DNA from: Apodospora peruviana
Lineage: Eukaryota; Ascomycota; Sordariomycetes; Sordariales; Lasiosphaeriaceae
Assembly (NCBI GenBank): GCA_033439685.1
Contig: JAUEDM010000004.1
Location: 4,092,001 to 4,156,000, forward strand
Length of the DNA: 64,000 bases
Direction of reading: 5' to 3'
In this document: piece after piece, positions 11,218-23,224 of the stretch
Position numbering within the stretch: position 1 is the first letter of the stretch
How the letters are laid out: every line of letters begins with the position of its first letter
The notes under the pieces: model-generated
Database searches by the model: none
Told to the model about the DNA's origin: nothing
The model's input: only the letters and a program-made list of their open reading frames with translations
Program-made: the position numbers and the translations under genes

Positions 11218-13538
11218 ATGCAGCGTGTCTCGGCTTTTCTTCCCTCATGGGACCGGCCCAAGTCGACTTCCTCGGCCCCGGCGAACACGACGAACACGTC
11301 AAACACCACGGCGAAAAGGCCTCTCGCCCTCGACAAGGTCTTTGGATGGGCAGAGAAGATTGCGGTGCCAGTCAACCGCCTAAGCACGACAGTACCTCCA
11401 GCAACACTCACCCGCTTCGGCCGCGAGACCTACTGGCCGGCGCCGCTCGACAAGGAGTGCGACAAGGCTGCGAGGATACTAAAATCATTTTGCAGTGAGC
11501 ATCTCTCACTGCCCATGTTGCCATACCAGCACTGACGCGTACCACTCTAGCCGACGGGTTTCTGGCCGAAGACACCGACTCCCGGTCTTCAAGCCCGACG
11601 GACCCGACGGAACCACCGTCAACACCAGCTTCTGTTGCCAAAAAGATCCCGCCGCGGATAATACAGAATGCCGTCGGCCTCGCCATCTTCTCGTGCATGC
11701 GGTCGGGCCTGTGGATGTCGGGATCTGGCGGAGCTGGTCTGATCACGGCCCGGAAAGCAGACGGCACATGGTCACCACCTTCGGGCATAATACTCCACAC
11801 TGCTGCGCTGGGCTTCGAGATCGGAGTCGATATCTACGACTGCGTTCTCATCATCAACAGTGTTCAGACTCTCGAAATGTTCACTCGGCCCAAGCTCATT
11901 TTGGGGTCAGACGTCAACCTTAGCGTGGGCCCGCTTGTCAAGATGGGGACGTTGGATCATGATCTTCGCTCGACCAAGGGACTCGATGATACCGTCCTAA
12001 CATATGTCAAAGCTAGGGGTAAGCACCAAGCAGTACCGTTGGATGGGTCATTGGTCAGTGAGCGCTGCAACGAAAACATGAGGTTCTATTGTGGGAATGT
12101 TGGCGTTCTGGATATCCTGGCCGGCAACATTCCCAAGAACATTCCGGAAATGCGACCGCTATTTGAGGTTATCAAGGCTGCCGAGGGACGCTCCGACTAC
12201 GATACCGCTATAATGAACATGCTGGCAGAGCAGCCGGCTCCCGGCGATGCCGTTATTGAGACACCGAAGGGTTCACCCACATCGGCTACATCACAACCAA
12301 AGACTCCCTTTGGAATCCCCGACGCCGATGATCCGGACCCGTTTGGCGTGATTGGCCTCGAAATGGCCGGCATTGAAATCAGAGAGGCTGGCACGCATCT
12401 TCGGCCGGCTAGCACACAGTTCGAGTTCAACCCGAGTCCAACAAGTCCCGTTTTTGGCAGATTTAGCCGCCAGAGTATTGACACGTTCCTGAGCAACCGA
12501 GGCAGCTATATGTCCGCCAAAACACAGGCCACCGCCGTCACGGACGCGTGCACGCAAACAGACGTGGCAAGCACTGCCGAGACGAGTTTCAGTCGGGCCA
12601 ATAGTGAAGACGGACGGGAAAACACGCCAGAAAAGCTGCCGACCGTCATGGAGCCCGATGAGATTGACTACACGAAAATCGACACAAGTATGATTGAGCG
12701 GTTTACCCCGAGTCCGGTTGAAGAGCTGGAGGAGACCACTGTTTTGGCTTCCGCGACCCCAGAGAAACGTGAGGAAGCGGATCAACTTGCTGTCACCGAT
12801 GTCAATGACGATGCATCGAGCGCATATCCTGCCGACGAGCGTGATGAAGACGCCGACGATGAGGAGGACGAAGAGGAGGAAGATGAGCCAGTCATCTGTG
12901 AAGTGGCGACGGCTGCCCAGCCTATTCGGACCTCACTTCGGACATCGCAGGTTGCGCAAGTCATTCAGGCCAAGGGACACGTCGTGACAATTCCGAAGAG
13001 GATACCTCCGCCGCTTCCGGCCAGAAGCCCCGCCCGGACGTCACGGGCGAGCAAGAGCGATATTGGCGATGTTTCATCACTGAAAAGCCCACTTCGCAAC
13101 TCTTTCCTGTCGGCCGATTCGCGAACCGATTCGCAGCCTGCCAGTGATGGGACTGCTGACACTTCACCGGCCGAGGCGTTTTCTACACCTCTGGAGACAT
13201 CAGAGAAGGCCTCGCTTGAGCCGGAGACTGCAGCTGAGATCCGGAGACACCACAAGAACACGTCATCGGTGTATACGGCTGTGCAGATGACAGCGGAGGA
13301 ACAGCAACACAGCGGCAGCGCTGAGAGCTCACCTCAGATTCCGTCGACTCCACAGGGGGTTGTTGAGCTTACGTCATCCGCTGAGGAATCCGAGCGCGAG
13401 CCTCGCACGCCCAAGACCGAGGCTGGGTTTCTTACTGTTGAGACTGAGAAGTCGGGGGAGTTGGCGAGAGAGAACGGCGAAGTGAGCATTGTGTCGCCGC
13501 ATAATCCGGAGTCTGGTAATGCCATTACAGTCGCATAG
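11218..13538 (+). CDS. SYLF (Ysc84/DUF500) lipid-binding domain protein with long acidic tail
   Basis: Two exons, 11218-11494 and 11551-13538, encode 754 residues. The 56-bp intron has GTGAGC, a CACTGAC branch site and CTCTAG. The SYLF fold spans roughly residues 75-290: KAARILKSF, then the glycine-rich block GLWMSGSGGAGLI near 145-158, then LTYVKARGKH and RFYCG. SYLF domains bind phosphoinositides and, in yeast Ysc84/Lsb3, actin at endocytic patches. Unlike Lsb3 there is no C-terminal SH3 domain. The tail (about 300-754) is low-complexity, Ser/Thr/Pro-rich, with an acidic Asp/Glu run near 520-540 and a proline-rich patch (PPPLPARSPAR) that could bind SH3 domains. A membrane-trafficking role is inferred from the family. 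Confidence 0.85.
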
Positions 13539-14964
13539 CTGCACTGCGATGCCAACTTTGGACGATGAGTAATCGACTGGCTCTTTTTTTTGGAATATGA
13601 ACATACTCTCCTTTTCATTGGTACAGAAGGGTTAGGGATGGGACAAGGGAACAGCGAGAGATAGCATTGGCGGCGGACAGCGTGGGATGGAGATGACATT
13701 CTTCCGTCCTCTCATTTTTTTGTTTTGGTGTTTCCCATGTCCGCTTCTTGAAGGAAGTGTTTATGTGTTTTCACTCATCAAAGCGGCGTCTTGGACTTTT
13801 GGTTGCTTTTGGAGTTTTATGGGGTACAAAAGGGGGAACCTGGTGTTTGCTTCTTCTTTCGCAGTGTAAAGGTGGGCGGCGGAAGGATGGGCGGCTTGGC
13901 TGGCTGGTTGGCAAACCTGGGACAGACGACAAACAGCGGACGGAACCGGACGACCTGGGACGAACGACGTTCATTGATTATACCACTTTCTTCAACTTTT
14001 CATTAACAAGTTACACTACCCGGGTAGCGCTACCTGCTGTCTATAATTTTGTTAGTCTCTGTGGTCTCTTGGTGAGACTATGAGGGTGAGAATTGCTCAC
14101 TACACTACATACAATAAAGAATAATGTTTCTTGGTCATATTTACTGAATCTTCGCTGTGTTGTTGTGTAAGTCGTGTGGTAAGAACATTGTCGAGTCTAG
14201 GAATTATGCGGATCTGTTGACTGTGTTTACTCGCATTATCATTAGGGGGAGAAAGAAGGCTGTGTGCTAAGTCTGACAGAAGCTGACTTGCAGATTGGCT
14301 GCTTGGAATTGGATATCTACACGGAAGAGAGTTTCATTTCTTCTGCGTATTTTGACCTCCCCAAAGTAAGAAAGGTAAAGTCGAAGAGGAATGATTAGGT
14401 TTGTAACGAGATTCAATAAAGACAGACAGACGGTTTGACAGCACGCGAGGGAGCAGATGGCGTTATAGTTAGGTATGTTCATATTCAACCGTGGGAAGGA
14501 GGCACAACACAGACCGTTGAGTTGATTTTTGCTCTGGTTGAGGGTCAACTTTGATCCTTCTGGAGTGGGGTAAATTAGGTATATATGTGTGGCTGATAAA
14601 TATATCACGGGAGTTTGGGTATATGTATACTGAGTATGTGCGGCAGCGCTCTAGATGCCTAGGTAGGTACTTGGGTTCTCTTGGTGGATTCCAGGGTATA
14701 TTGATAATCTGTCTTGTCTACAGTAGGTATTTACGGTATCCAAAGAAATGTCAATGCTGAAAGCAGACGAGAGCTCATGCAGCATCTTTCTGTTTGCTAA
14801 AAGTTGCGTCGGTCCTGGAGTCCCTTATGGTTATAACCCCTCTGGAGAACCTGACGTTATGCTGCTGAGTCCCTAGGTAGGTAGTAAACAGGCAGAAAAC
14901 TTGACTTCCCTAGGCTCCCGGTCTCCAGTCATCGAGGCAGCAACGGAGAACAGACCCTGCTGTC
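13539..14964. other. Convergent intergenic region
   Basis: Tail-to-tail space between the SYLF gene and the HET gene. Sequence becomes AT-rich toward 14100-14760. Nothing beyond 3' UTR sequence can be supported. Confidence 0.5.
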
Positions 14965-16899
14965 TCATTGATATGGCTGATAATAGTCATCCCTATCTTG
15001 GGGCTCTGGAGGTGCGCTAGTAGCCATGTCGTGCACCTCGTAGTTCTGTTGCTGGCCCAGGCCACGGACCGGCTCATCGGGCATCATGGGCGTGGTAGCT
15101 TCACCGTGCACCTGGTAGTTCCGTTGCTGGCTTAGACCACGGATTGGTCCGACTCCCTGCCACTGAGGGGCCATCTGACGTGCCGGCGACGGCCCCGGCC
15201 CGAGATTCCCTTCGCGTCTGGTGTGGATCTTGACTCTCAACAAGCGCGGCGATGCAGAGTTGACATCGCAGGTGGCCGAGACGACAAAGTTGCGCCGCGA
15301 ATCCCGATGCAGAATTCTCAGCTCGTGATTCTCACAGTTGACCGCCGGGCTCAGCGTTGCGAGACTAAACGCGTCGCCCAGCGGACCGTACTTGTCGATG
15401 CCCGTGAAAGGGTCGATGAACTCGGGGGGCTTGTAGCTGCTGGCCAGGCCCGTCTCGGCGTACAGAGTCATCTTCCAGGCGTGCGCGCCCTCGTGGTCGT
15501 CGGCCTGAAAGGCTAATATCAGGTTTGTTCTTTCGACGGTGTCGTCGCTCATGAAGCGGCCGGGCTGCGGCGGCTGGCGGGAGATGACTGTGAAGCGGAC
15601 GAAGCCGACGAGGGAGCCCAGGTTGAAGGTGGAGAAGAAGCGTTCGTTCTCGTCCCAATAGGCAGACGGGACGGCACGGATGTCGTCGAAGCAGAATTGG
15701 GACGTCTCTAGCGGGAAGAGAAACTGGATGCGATGGCCTTCCTCGTCGCTCACGAGGCTGGCCAGTCGGCCCTGGTCCACGGTGGTGTGGAGGAAGATGG
15801 GCGCGGCCGGCTGCTTAGTGGACCGAGAAGACTCGAAGTTGCACAGGAGGGAGGGAGACTTGCGGACGTAACTGTGGAAGACCTTGACGAGATAAATGGC
15901 TGCGCGTGTCTGGCGTCCCTCAAGGTCGACCAGGTAGCAGTCCAGATCCATGGAGAACCGCCCCTGGCCGACGTACGAGAGGCCCGTTGTAATCTTGACG
16001 CCCTTGTTCGACAGGATGATCTCGTCGTCGAAGCGGAATTGATCTTCGTTCGCGATTATGTTCCGGCAGATGGAGAACTCGTCCGGTGACGTGGCGAGGA
16101 GACCGCGGTACTTTGGCACCTTCTCAGCAACTTCCTGCCGTGCCTGCCACGCAAAGATGGACAGATCCGTCGTGCGTTTCAGGATCTCTTCTTGCAGTCG
16201 GACAAAGGCTTTCTGACCCTCTCCGTAGATCATGGGCATGTTGACATCAAAGATGCCGAGAAGGCAGTAGGCGATGTCTTCGACGCGGGTTGTTTTTCTG
16301 TTTGCCGCCCATGACATTCTCTTGGCCGTGGGCACTGTATACAGAAGATCGGGCTCGTCAAGAATTAGAATATCGATCCCGGTTATCTCGCGGATCTGTT
16401 GGCCCAGCTCCAGCTTCGAGCCCCGAAGCGTCCAGGCCACGTCGAAGAACAAGACGTTGGCCGGGGCAATCAGCTCCTGCAGGGTCCAGCCTCGCTCCCA
16501 CCACCTACAATGCTCGAAGTTACGGTGGAGGGCAATCGACTCATCTTCGCCCTCGCCAACAGCCGGTAGGTCGAAGAGGAAGACGAAGCACACGATGGCA
16601 CTCTTGTACCACTGGAACATAGAGTTGATGGCCTCGGAAAGCTCGGCACTGGAACTCTTGTCGATGCAGCACGTATCGATCCATATGTATTCAAGACCGT
16701 GGGATATGGTCATGTTGCAGGCATTCTGGATCTTTGCGAAAGCAGCAGTCTCGCGGAGCGGCAAGTTATCTGTAAGTTGCGATATATCCTGGAAGGATAT
16801 CTCGCTGTCGCCCCATGTGTGGGAGAGAATCGCATATGGCACCTGAACTGGGTCGGCAAACAGCTCCAACTGGAGCGTCTGAACATTCAGGAGTCTCAT
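14965..16899 (-). CDS. HET-domain (heterokaryon incompatibility) protein
   Basis: An uninterrupted frame of 644 residues. The N-terminus carries the classic HET blocks: MRLLNVQTLQLELF, then YAILSHTWGDSEISFQDI near 23-40, IWIDTCCIDKSS near 72-83, WWERGWTLQELIAP near 133-146, and RMSWAANRKTTRVEDIAYCL followed by GEGQKAF near 200-230. HET proteins trigger allorecognition and programmed death of fused hyphae; HET domains are TIR-like. No NACHT or WD repeats follow, so this is a stand-alone HET protein of the HET-E N-terminal type. The C-terminus has two imperfect 25-residue repeats (IRGLSQQRNYQVH / VRGLGQQQNYEVH). Transcribed divergently from END3. Partner or allele specificity is unknown. Confidence 0.9.
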   Translation of the reverse strand: MRLLNVQTLQLELFADPVQVPYAILSHTWGDSEISFQDISQLTDNLPLRETAAFAKIQNACNMTISHGLEYIWIDTCCIDKSSSAELSEAINSMFQWYKSAIVCFVFLFDLPAVGEGEDESIALHRNFEHCRWWERGWTLQELIAPANVLFFDVAWTLRGSKLELGQQIREITGIDILILDEPDLLYTVPTAKRMSWAANRKTTRVEDIAYCLLGIFDVNMPMIYGEGQKAFVRLQEEILKRTTDLSIFAWQARQEVAEKVPKYRGLLATSPDEFSICRNIIANEDQFRFDDEIILSNKGVKITTGLSYVGQGRFSMDLDCYLVDLEGRQTRAAIYLVKVFHSYVRKSPSLLCNFESSRSTKQPAAPIFLHTTVDQGRLASLVSDEEGHRIQFLFPLETSQFCFDDIRAVPSAYWDENERFFSTFNLGSLVGFVRFTVISRQPPQPGRFMSDDTVERTNLILAFQADDHEGAHAWKMTLYAETGLASSYKPPEFIDPFTGIDKYGPLGDAFSLATLSPAVNCENHELRILHRDSRRNFVVSATCDVNSASPRLLRVKIHTRREGNLGPGPSPARQMAPQWQGVGPIRGLSQQRNYQVHGEATTPMMPDEPVRGLGQQQNYEVHDMATSAPPEPQDRDDYYQPYQ

Positions 16900-17708
16900 C
16901 TTGGACGTGCTGTGCTGGGTGAAGCTGCTAGGTATGGTAGGTTTTCAGTACGTATAGTAAAGTGTCGGTCAACTCACCACCGACGAAATTGACTGAATAT
17001 GACTAGACAGTGAGGCTGGTCTTAAATATATACAAAATCTCATTGTGTCTTCGGGTTGGTTCAGCACGGCTTCGCGTGGTCCAGTATCAAGCGAGCAGTC
17101 CAACCAGGCCCCGTCCAGCAGGCGATGGGAGGGGGCCGGAGGGCTGTGCAAGCATGCTGCGCAAAGCAATAAGGCACACTCCATGGCTCACGAATCACAG
17201 TGTTTCACTTTTGTATCGTATGCGGAATGGTGTGGTTGAAGCAGGCGATGCATGCATGGCGGCTTGCTGAATTCCAAGGATTATCGAATTCCAAGAGCTG
17301 AATGGTTTTGGTTGGAGAAATGGAGAGTTCCGGTAGTCTACCAGTATATAATTCCTCGTCCTCTGATTCGTCAATATTATATTAGCTAAGAGCCTCGCGG
17401 CCACTCGGTAGCGGCCGGAGCTCTCAGTCTGAACCTCCATTACAGATGACCGAGAGGTACGTAGCCTCCCCTCTATTAATCACCATCAACTCTCCAGCAC
17501 CATCGTGACCAACGAACAGCTTTACCAAAATTCCGCCTACCCACTATATCAGTAATTGATCACGCCAGAGTGATCAGAAACCGCGAGTAACCACCAGCGA
17601 CAAACCCACTGCGCGCGATCTCCAGACAGCCCCGAGCTAGAGTCCACCTAGCTCCCCGTTTCGCCCCATAGACGCAACGAACCGACAACAGACAAAATAG
17701 GGCGCGCC
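16900..17708. promoter_or_regulatory. Divergent intergenic/promoter region, HET gene and END3
   Basis: 809 bp between the start codons of the two divergent genes. It contains AT-rich tracts (17340-17395) and an END3-proximal leader rich in CCACC/ACCGAC. No specific operator is claimed. Confidence 0.45.
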
Positions 17709-19026
17709 ATGCCGCCGAAAATCGAGGCCCAAGAAATTGAGACGTACTGGAACATCTTCTCGGCGCGAACAAATGGCGGCCAGTTCCTGACGGGCGAGCA
17801 GGCGGCGCCCGTGCTCAAGAACAGCGGACTACGCGACGACCAGCTCGAGCGCGTGTGGGACCTCGCCGACGTCGACAATGACGGCAACCTGGACTTTGAG
17901 GAATTTTGCGTCGCCATGCGTGTCATTTTCGATATATTAAATGGCGTATGCTTTTTCTCCTTCCCCCTGACAGTCCTTGACGACTGGTCGGTTGACATGC
18001 CCATAAAAAAACAGGAATACGCAGACGTGCCGACTACGCTGCCGGACTGGCTTGTTCCAGAGAGTAAAGCCCATCTCGTGCAGGCGAACCGCGCGCTTAC
18101 TGGGAGGGCGCCCCAGTTCGAGCAGGTCCAGGACGATGATGACGATCTGGGACTTAAAGATGGGTTCGATTGGTACATGAGTCCCGGGGACAAGTCCAAG
18201 TATGACCAGATTTATCAGGAAAACAGAGATATGCGAGGAGAGGTTTCTTGTACGGTTTCCCCCTACCTATCTTATCTTATGGAACCAAACTAAAATTTGT
18301 GTGATAGTCAACGCTCTAGAGGACCTCTACAGCTCTCTTGACGTGCCTGACACCGATATTCGGTCGGCATGGAACCTGGTCAACCCCAACGCCTCGCCGT
18401 CCATCAACAAAGACGCTTGTCTGGCCTTCCTGCACATCCTCGCCAACCGGCACGAAGGCTTCCGCATCCCGCGGACGGTTCCCGCATCGCTCCGCTCCTC
18501 CTTCGAGCGCAACAAGATCGATTACCAACTCAACTCGGCTGCACAGTCGCGCTGGGCGACCAAGGCGGACGAGGAGACTAGCACCGGCCGCAAAGCAAAG
18601 TTCGGCGACCAGTACCTGACCCGGTTGGGGAGGAGCGGGTTCAAGGCTTCGGGCACCGATTTCTCGACGGCCAAGACGGACGACTGGGAGGAAGTCAGGC
18701 TGAAGAAGCAGCTTGCTGATCTGGAGGAGAAGATGGCCAGAGTAGAAGAGCAGGCGAATCAGAAGAGGGGCGGCAAGAGGGATAGTAAGCCTGCGCTGGT
18801 GAAGAGGGAGCTCGAGCAGTTGCTGGACTATAAGAGGAAGGAGTTGAGGGACTTGGAGGAGGGCAAGGGGAAGGCTGCTGCTGGTGGGAACTTGAAGAGT
18901 GTGAGTGAGGATTTGCAAGTTGTGAGGGAGCAGGTGGAGGGTCTGGAGGCGCATCTGCGGTCTAGGCAGGGGGCGCTGGAGCAGCTGAGGAGGGAGATTG
19001 AGGATGAGAAGGTTGGTGGGAGGTAG
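17709..19026 (+). CDS. END3: Actin cytoskeleton-regulatory complex protein END3
   Basis: Three exons, 17709-17945, 18015-18249 and 18308-19026, encode 396 residues, close to the usual 390-410. The N-terminal EH domain has an EF-hand-like loop DVDNDGNLDFEEF near 56-68 and FCVAMRVIFDILNG. A second EH-like region holds LPDWLVPESK, DLYSSLDVP and IRSAWNLVNP. From about 300 a coiled coil (KKQLADLEEKMARVEEQ, later LEQLRREIEDEK) completes the family layout. END3 joins PAN1 and SLA1 in the complex that drives actin-based endocytosis by binding NPF motifs. Intron 1 (69 bp) is a multiple of three without stops, so its retention would stay in frame; family conservation across NG/EYADVP supports removal. 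Intron 2 is 58 bp. Confidence 0.93.
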
Positions 19027-20220
19027 GTTCCTCTAGAGAGAGGGTTGTGAGGTATGGCTGTATTCGTATGGGCGTTGAGACATATCTTTACTTAATGAAT
19101 AAGCATGATGTTTGCGGTATATCGTTCAAACTCGAGCACATGCAAGTTCTCATCCTCACATGCCAACTCTCACCAGCTTCACTTTTAGCAGCTCAACAAC
19201 CAACATCCAGTCTTGAGCCAAACTCTATCGCCGCTACTTGGCCACGACCGCTTCCCCGGCCAATAAGAGCCTGAACAAAGGTGTGTAGCAGTCCAACGAG
19301 TCTAGCCATCACCGCCCCGTCCACTGACTCCTGAAGCCCGGTCTGTGGTAGCTCACGTAGCTCAGTAGAAGGGTGCCGTGATCTAGGTCATCAAGCACTG
19401 CAAAGAGGCCGCCTGTTCGAATCAGCGTCCTTGTTGCTCAAGTTTTGCTCTGCACGCACCGCATGCCATATAATACTGCTTGCAACTTAAGTTCTGCTCT
19501 TTCGGCGTTAAAATTCCGTAGGGGGGTTTTTCGTAGCCCGTCCATCACCTCTTCCCACACCGCTGTTTGTGCGGAGTTGAGTTGGCTGGTGAGCTTTTTA
19601 TCTTCATGATATATTTCTTTCTATTGTCTTGATTCTATCTTGCTCACATAACGTTTACAACCTATTTCTAACAAAAACGAGAAACACCCCCCTCACCCCC
19701 ATGATACATCCTAAGCGTATATATATACTTGGCAACGCTTCAAACCACGGGATGCTATGCATGTTAACATGAGAAAGGCGAACAGTACTGCAGTCATTGA
19801 TACCGGTGCCATCTGAGAGTCTGATCAACGAAGGACATACCGTATATCGTACAGCAAGTATGTATGTGATTGCATGATCATGCGATCGGGCAAATAAGTT
19901 ATAATCTAGCAGGTTGTGTTATTATTATCGAGGAATTTATCTAGGTACCTCGCTTGAGTGATCATCGTTGATCGACTCTCAAAATCATCGCCAACAAACA
20001 GCCTTCCGGAAAATGATCAGACATAAGATCTCCGTCAGTATTCGCCGCTGTATTGCTCCCTCGACCACAAAATGAAAGAAAATATGAATTGATAATGAAA
20101 ACAAAGACCACCAAATAAAGGGGTATCTTCTGGCAATGGGGTCGGTGGGTATTTTCGGTGCTTCGTCCTCTTCCGCTCACTCTCTCTCTCTGTCCGGTAT
20201 TCCTTCTCAGTAGGTGCTGC
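19027..20220. other. Convergent intergenic region
   Basis: Between END3 and the oxidoreductase gene. Near 19352-19430 there is a tRNA-like A-box/B-box pair whose stems do not pair (see rejected items). The rest is AT-rich 3' sequence without coding signal. Confidence 0.5.
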
Positions 20221-21471
20221 TCAAGCAACACTGCCATCAACATACCCAGGCGCCATCTGCAGCGCCAATGTCCTGCCCTTGGCCAACCAGACCATCAAAC
20301 TGGGCATCTTGAACGATCCCATGCGGCCCGCACCGCGTCCCCGACCAACCGACATAGCGAAAATATCCATCGGCATCCCCTTGGCCACAACAGGCGGTTT
20401 GCCCTTGACCGCCAACTCGACATTCTTCGCCACGCCGGCGGCCTGCTTCTGCGTGATCATGAACCCGGCACGGGGCTTGGAGATCAAGTCGCCGGCCGCC
20501 CAGACGTTCTCGGTCCCCTTAACCTTGAGGAACTCATCCACATCAACCGTCTTCCGGTCGGTCAGGTACTTGATCGGAATATATTCCGAATTAGGCACGA
20601 GACCCATGGTGGGCAGGTAGAGGTTCGTCGTCAACGACTCGCCCGAGGCAAGCGTGATCTTGGTCTGTTTCCCATCCGCGGTCGGCGACGCGTCTGTGAC
20701 TTTAGACGAGAACTTGACTTCCACGTTCAGCTTCTTGAGCTCGTTGAGCGCCGCGGGACCGGTAATATCACCGTTCGCGAGCTTGGTGTCGCTGCACAGC
20801 AAAACGATCTTCTTGGTCTTGCCCCACTCGTAGCCCAGCTCGCCGGCCGTCTCGACGCCCGTGGGCCCGCCGCCCGCGACGACGATGTGCTGCGCCGCCT
20901 TGGTCTTCTCGGCGGACTGGTGCAGGAGGGTCTTGATCTCCTCGTACGAGCCGGATGCCTTCCAGGGCACGTCGGTGGTCGGGCAGCGCGCACCTGTGGC
21001 CAGTACCAGCTGGTCGTAGCTGAGGGACCTGGTGCCGTCGGCGGAGATGGTCTCGACTTCCACGGTCTTGGTCTCAAAGTTGGTGGCCTTGGCCGTGCCG
21101 ATGATGAGCTCGTAGCTATCCTTGGGGTAGCGCTCCAGGGCGGAGGGGATGGACTTGAATATGTCCTCGTCTTTTATCACGCCTGGCACGATGGCGCGGA
21201 CCGCAGCCATGTTCCAGTATAAGTGGTCGCACTACTTTGGTTGTTAGTACTGCGTAGTGGAGTGAAGTGAATGTGAGATTCATGTGGAGGATGCATGAAG
21301 CTTTTGGGGTCATATCGCGGTGCGGAATGCATTCTGTCGTCGATAGAGACTTGTAAGTCGTACCTTTGTGACTAGGACGACCTTGATGTCTTTGTCATTC
21401 TTCTTCAACAGGGCATGGGCGACGTGGAGGCCGGCAAAGGAGCCTCCGAGGATGAGTACCGTTTTGGCCAT
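20221..21471 (-). CDS. AIF/FSP1-like FAD-dependent NAD(P)H oxidoreductase
   Basis: Two exons on the minus strand (21471-21364, then 21231-20221) encode 372 residues. The 132-bp intron has a GTACTAAC branch site. The first Rossmann motif is VLILGGSFAG near 5-14 (FAD), the second VVAGGGPTGVETAGELG near 149-165 (NAD(P)H), and the C-terminal FAD contact is ENVWAAGDL near 278. This is the pyridine nucleotide-disulfide reductase fold of the AIFM2/FSP1 and NDH-2-like group, which reduces quinones. The chosen Met is the first ATG in the frame and sits directly on the beta-alpha-beta fold, so no cleavable targeting peptide is evident. The C-terminus (KMPSLMVWLAKGRTLALQMAPGYVDG) is mildly hydrophobic. 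The enzyme class is sure; the physiological substrate is inferred. Confidence 0.85.
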
Positions 21472-23224
21472 TGTTGATACTCGGCAGCAGTCGAGGGAAT
21501 GAGAGACGATGTTCCGGTTGATGATGTTTGTGAAAGTCGCCCAACCAAGACGCAAGAACAAGAGCTGTTGAAAGTCGAACAAAAACAAGAAAGTTCTTCA
21601 ATGGGTTGGCTCAGGAAGAGATAGAAAACAAAATTAGATGGGCCATCGGACTGCAGATGGGGGAAGGCAGGGCGTCTTATACAGGTACAGAGTTAAACAC
21701 GCGGCTTCCGTGCATCGAAGTTCGGACTGTTCATGCAAGCCCGGGAGCAACAAGCTCGGGTTACAAAACTGCGAGACAGTCCAGCCAATGAATTGAGAGT
21801 CTGGATTATTAATTACAGCCTGAAGCTTGGAAATGGCTATGCTCAGCTTGGTAAGATTGCTCGAGAAGACACGGAATTCCATGTTCAGATATAACTTCCA
21901 TGGGAAGCTCAAAGCGCGTTGTCCATGGGGCGCTATTGGATGTACGGTATCACAGGTATGTTACCAACGCGGATGTAGTTAGCATCCGACTCCCGTGGTC
22001 GATCCTACCCTATTGGTGGGTGTGTACAGTACCGGGCCGTACGTGTAATCCGTAAAGCTTTGAGCTCTCCCTGGGAAAGGACGACCTCGGCCCCAGCTCG
22101 GTCTTGCCCCGCGATGCTGTGATGTCTGCACAGTCTGTACACCCCATTCAGATTAAATGCTGCTATCCCCTTTGGACGAGAAAAAATCCAGCCGATGGCG
22201 CGTCTTGGGTCCGCCGGTGTTCTCGGGTTCGCGGGGTTCGGAGGCCGGCACGGACGAATTCATAGGGTCCGTGGCTTTGTTGCAACCTCTCAAAGTTGGG
22301 ACGACGGACGAGAGTGGCTGGGGCTGAGGGCTCTGCCCGGTCGAACATTTGGACAATTGAGATAAACCAGGCTGTCACCAGCTCAGCCCCTTGCATGGAG
22401 GGAACAAGCCGCACCGCGGAGAGATAGGCATCCGGAAACTTGTTCGGGACCGAGCAAATCGCTACCGTCAACCCGTCGCTGCAAGCCACCTCGGGAGCCA
22501 CACCTTATGAAGCTCCGATTTGATGCCATAGTCTTTCATCGCCGACAGTTGCTATTATAAACAAGATTTAGCATCCGATTTGAAAGTTTCGTTAGCTTTT
22601 CGGGGGGTTCAAGATTTCAACTTCAAGTTCCAACTCCCGGCCGCTAAACGGTCAGCCTCGCAGCCCTCTGTTACTTCACCTTTGACCACCGTATCCAGGC
22701 CTGCTCGCAGAAAATTATCCGTTGTGATATCGATACGTCGAGAGTGTCCCATACACCCGGCCCAGAGCTTTGGTCCATGATGCGCCGAGCCGGGAGATGC
22801 AAATTGAACACATGAGATAACTTTCAACTTGCAGCTCGCCTGCCTAGCGGCAAACGCGTGTCCAGGAAGAGGGAATAGCTACCTAGCTGCCGGCCGGCAT
22901 CAGCAGGCAAGGTCCGCGAGGAGCTGATCTTACCACAAGCTACCCAGCTACCCTACCGGTAAACCGTGAAGAGAGGTCTGGTGGAGCAGTGAGGTCACAA
23001 GGGTCAACCAAGGAACAATCTCAGGTACCCCTCCCCCGCAGTGCGTGTGCGTGGCCGGCCGAAAATGACCCCGCCATAATACGTCTCCTTCTCAACAAAT
23101 GGAACCAACCTGACCTCCTCTCCCTCAACACTCGATTCTCTTTATTCAACTTCACAATATTATACCTACATCTAAATCAACAACAAACCGAAAGCGCAAA
23201 GCAAACACCGCAAAATCATCAAAA
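21472..23224. promoter_or_regulatory. Divergent intergenic region upstream of oxidoreductase and ACBP genes
   Basis: 1.75 kb between two start codons, with no convincing coding frame. Two CCTCGG hexamers (22085 and 22490) lie in it, far from either ATG. The ACBP-proximal part ends in a CA-rich leader (ATCAACAACAAACC, CATCAAAAATGG) typical of fungal 5' UTRs. Confidence 0.45.
22490..22495 (+). promoter_or_regulatory. CCTCGG hexamer, possible Far-type site (second copy at 22085)
   Basis: CCTCGG is the core bound by the FarA/FarB (CTF1) fatty-acid-responsive regulators in filamentous ascomycetes. This copy lies 730 bp upstream of the ACBP ATG and another lies at 22085-22090. A six-base match in a GC-rich region can arise by chance, so this is weak without conservation. 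Confidence 0.2.

Noticed and set aside
19352..19430. tRNA-like stretch with GTAGCTCAGTAGAAGGG (A-box) and TGTTCGAATCAG (B-box)
   Set aside because: The acceptor strands do not pair, only about three of five T-stem pairs form, and no anticodon arm of correct length can be drawn. At most a decayed tRNA fragment.
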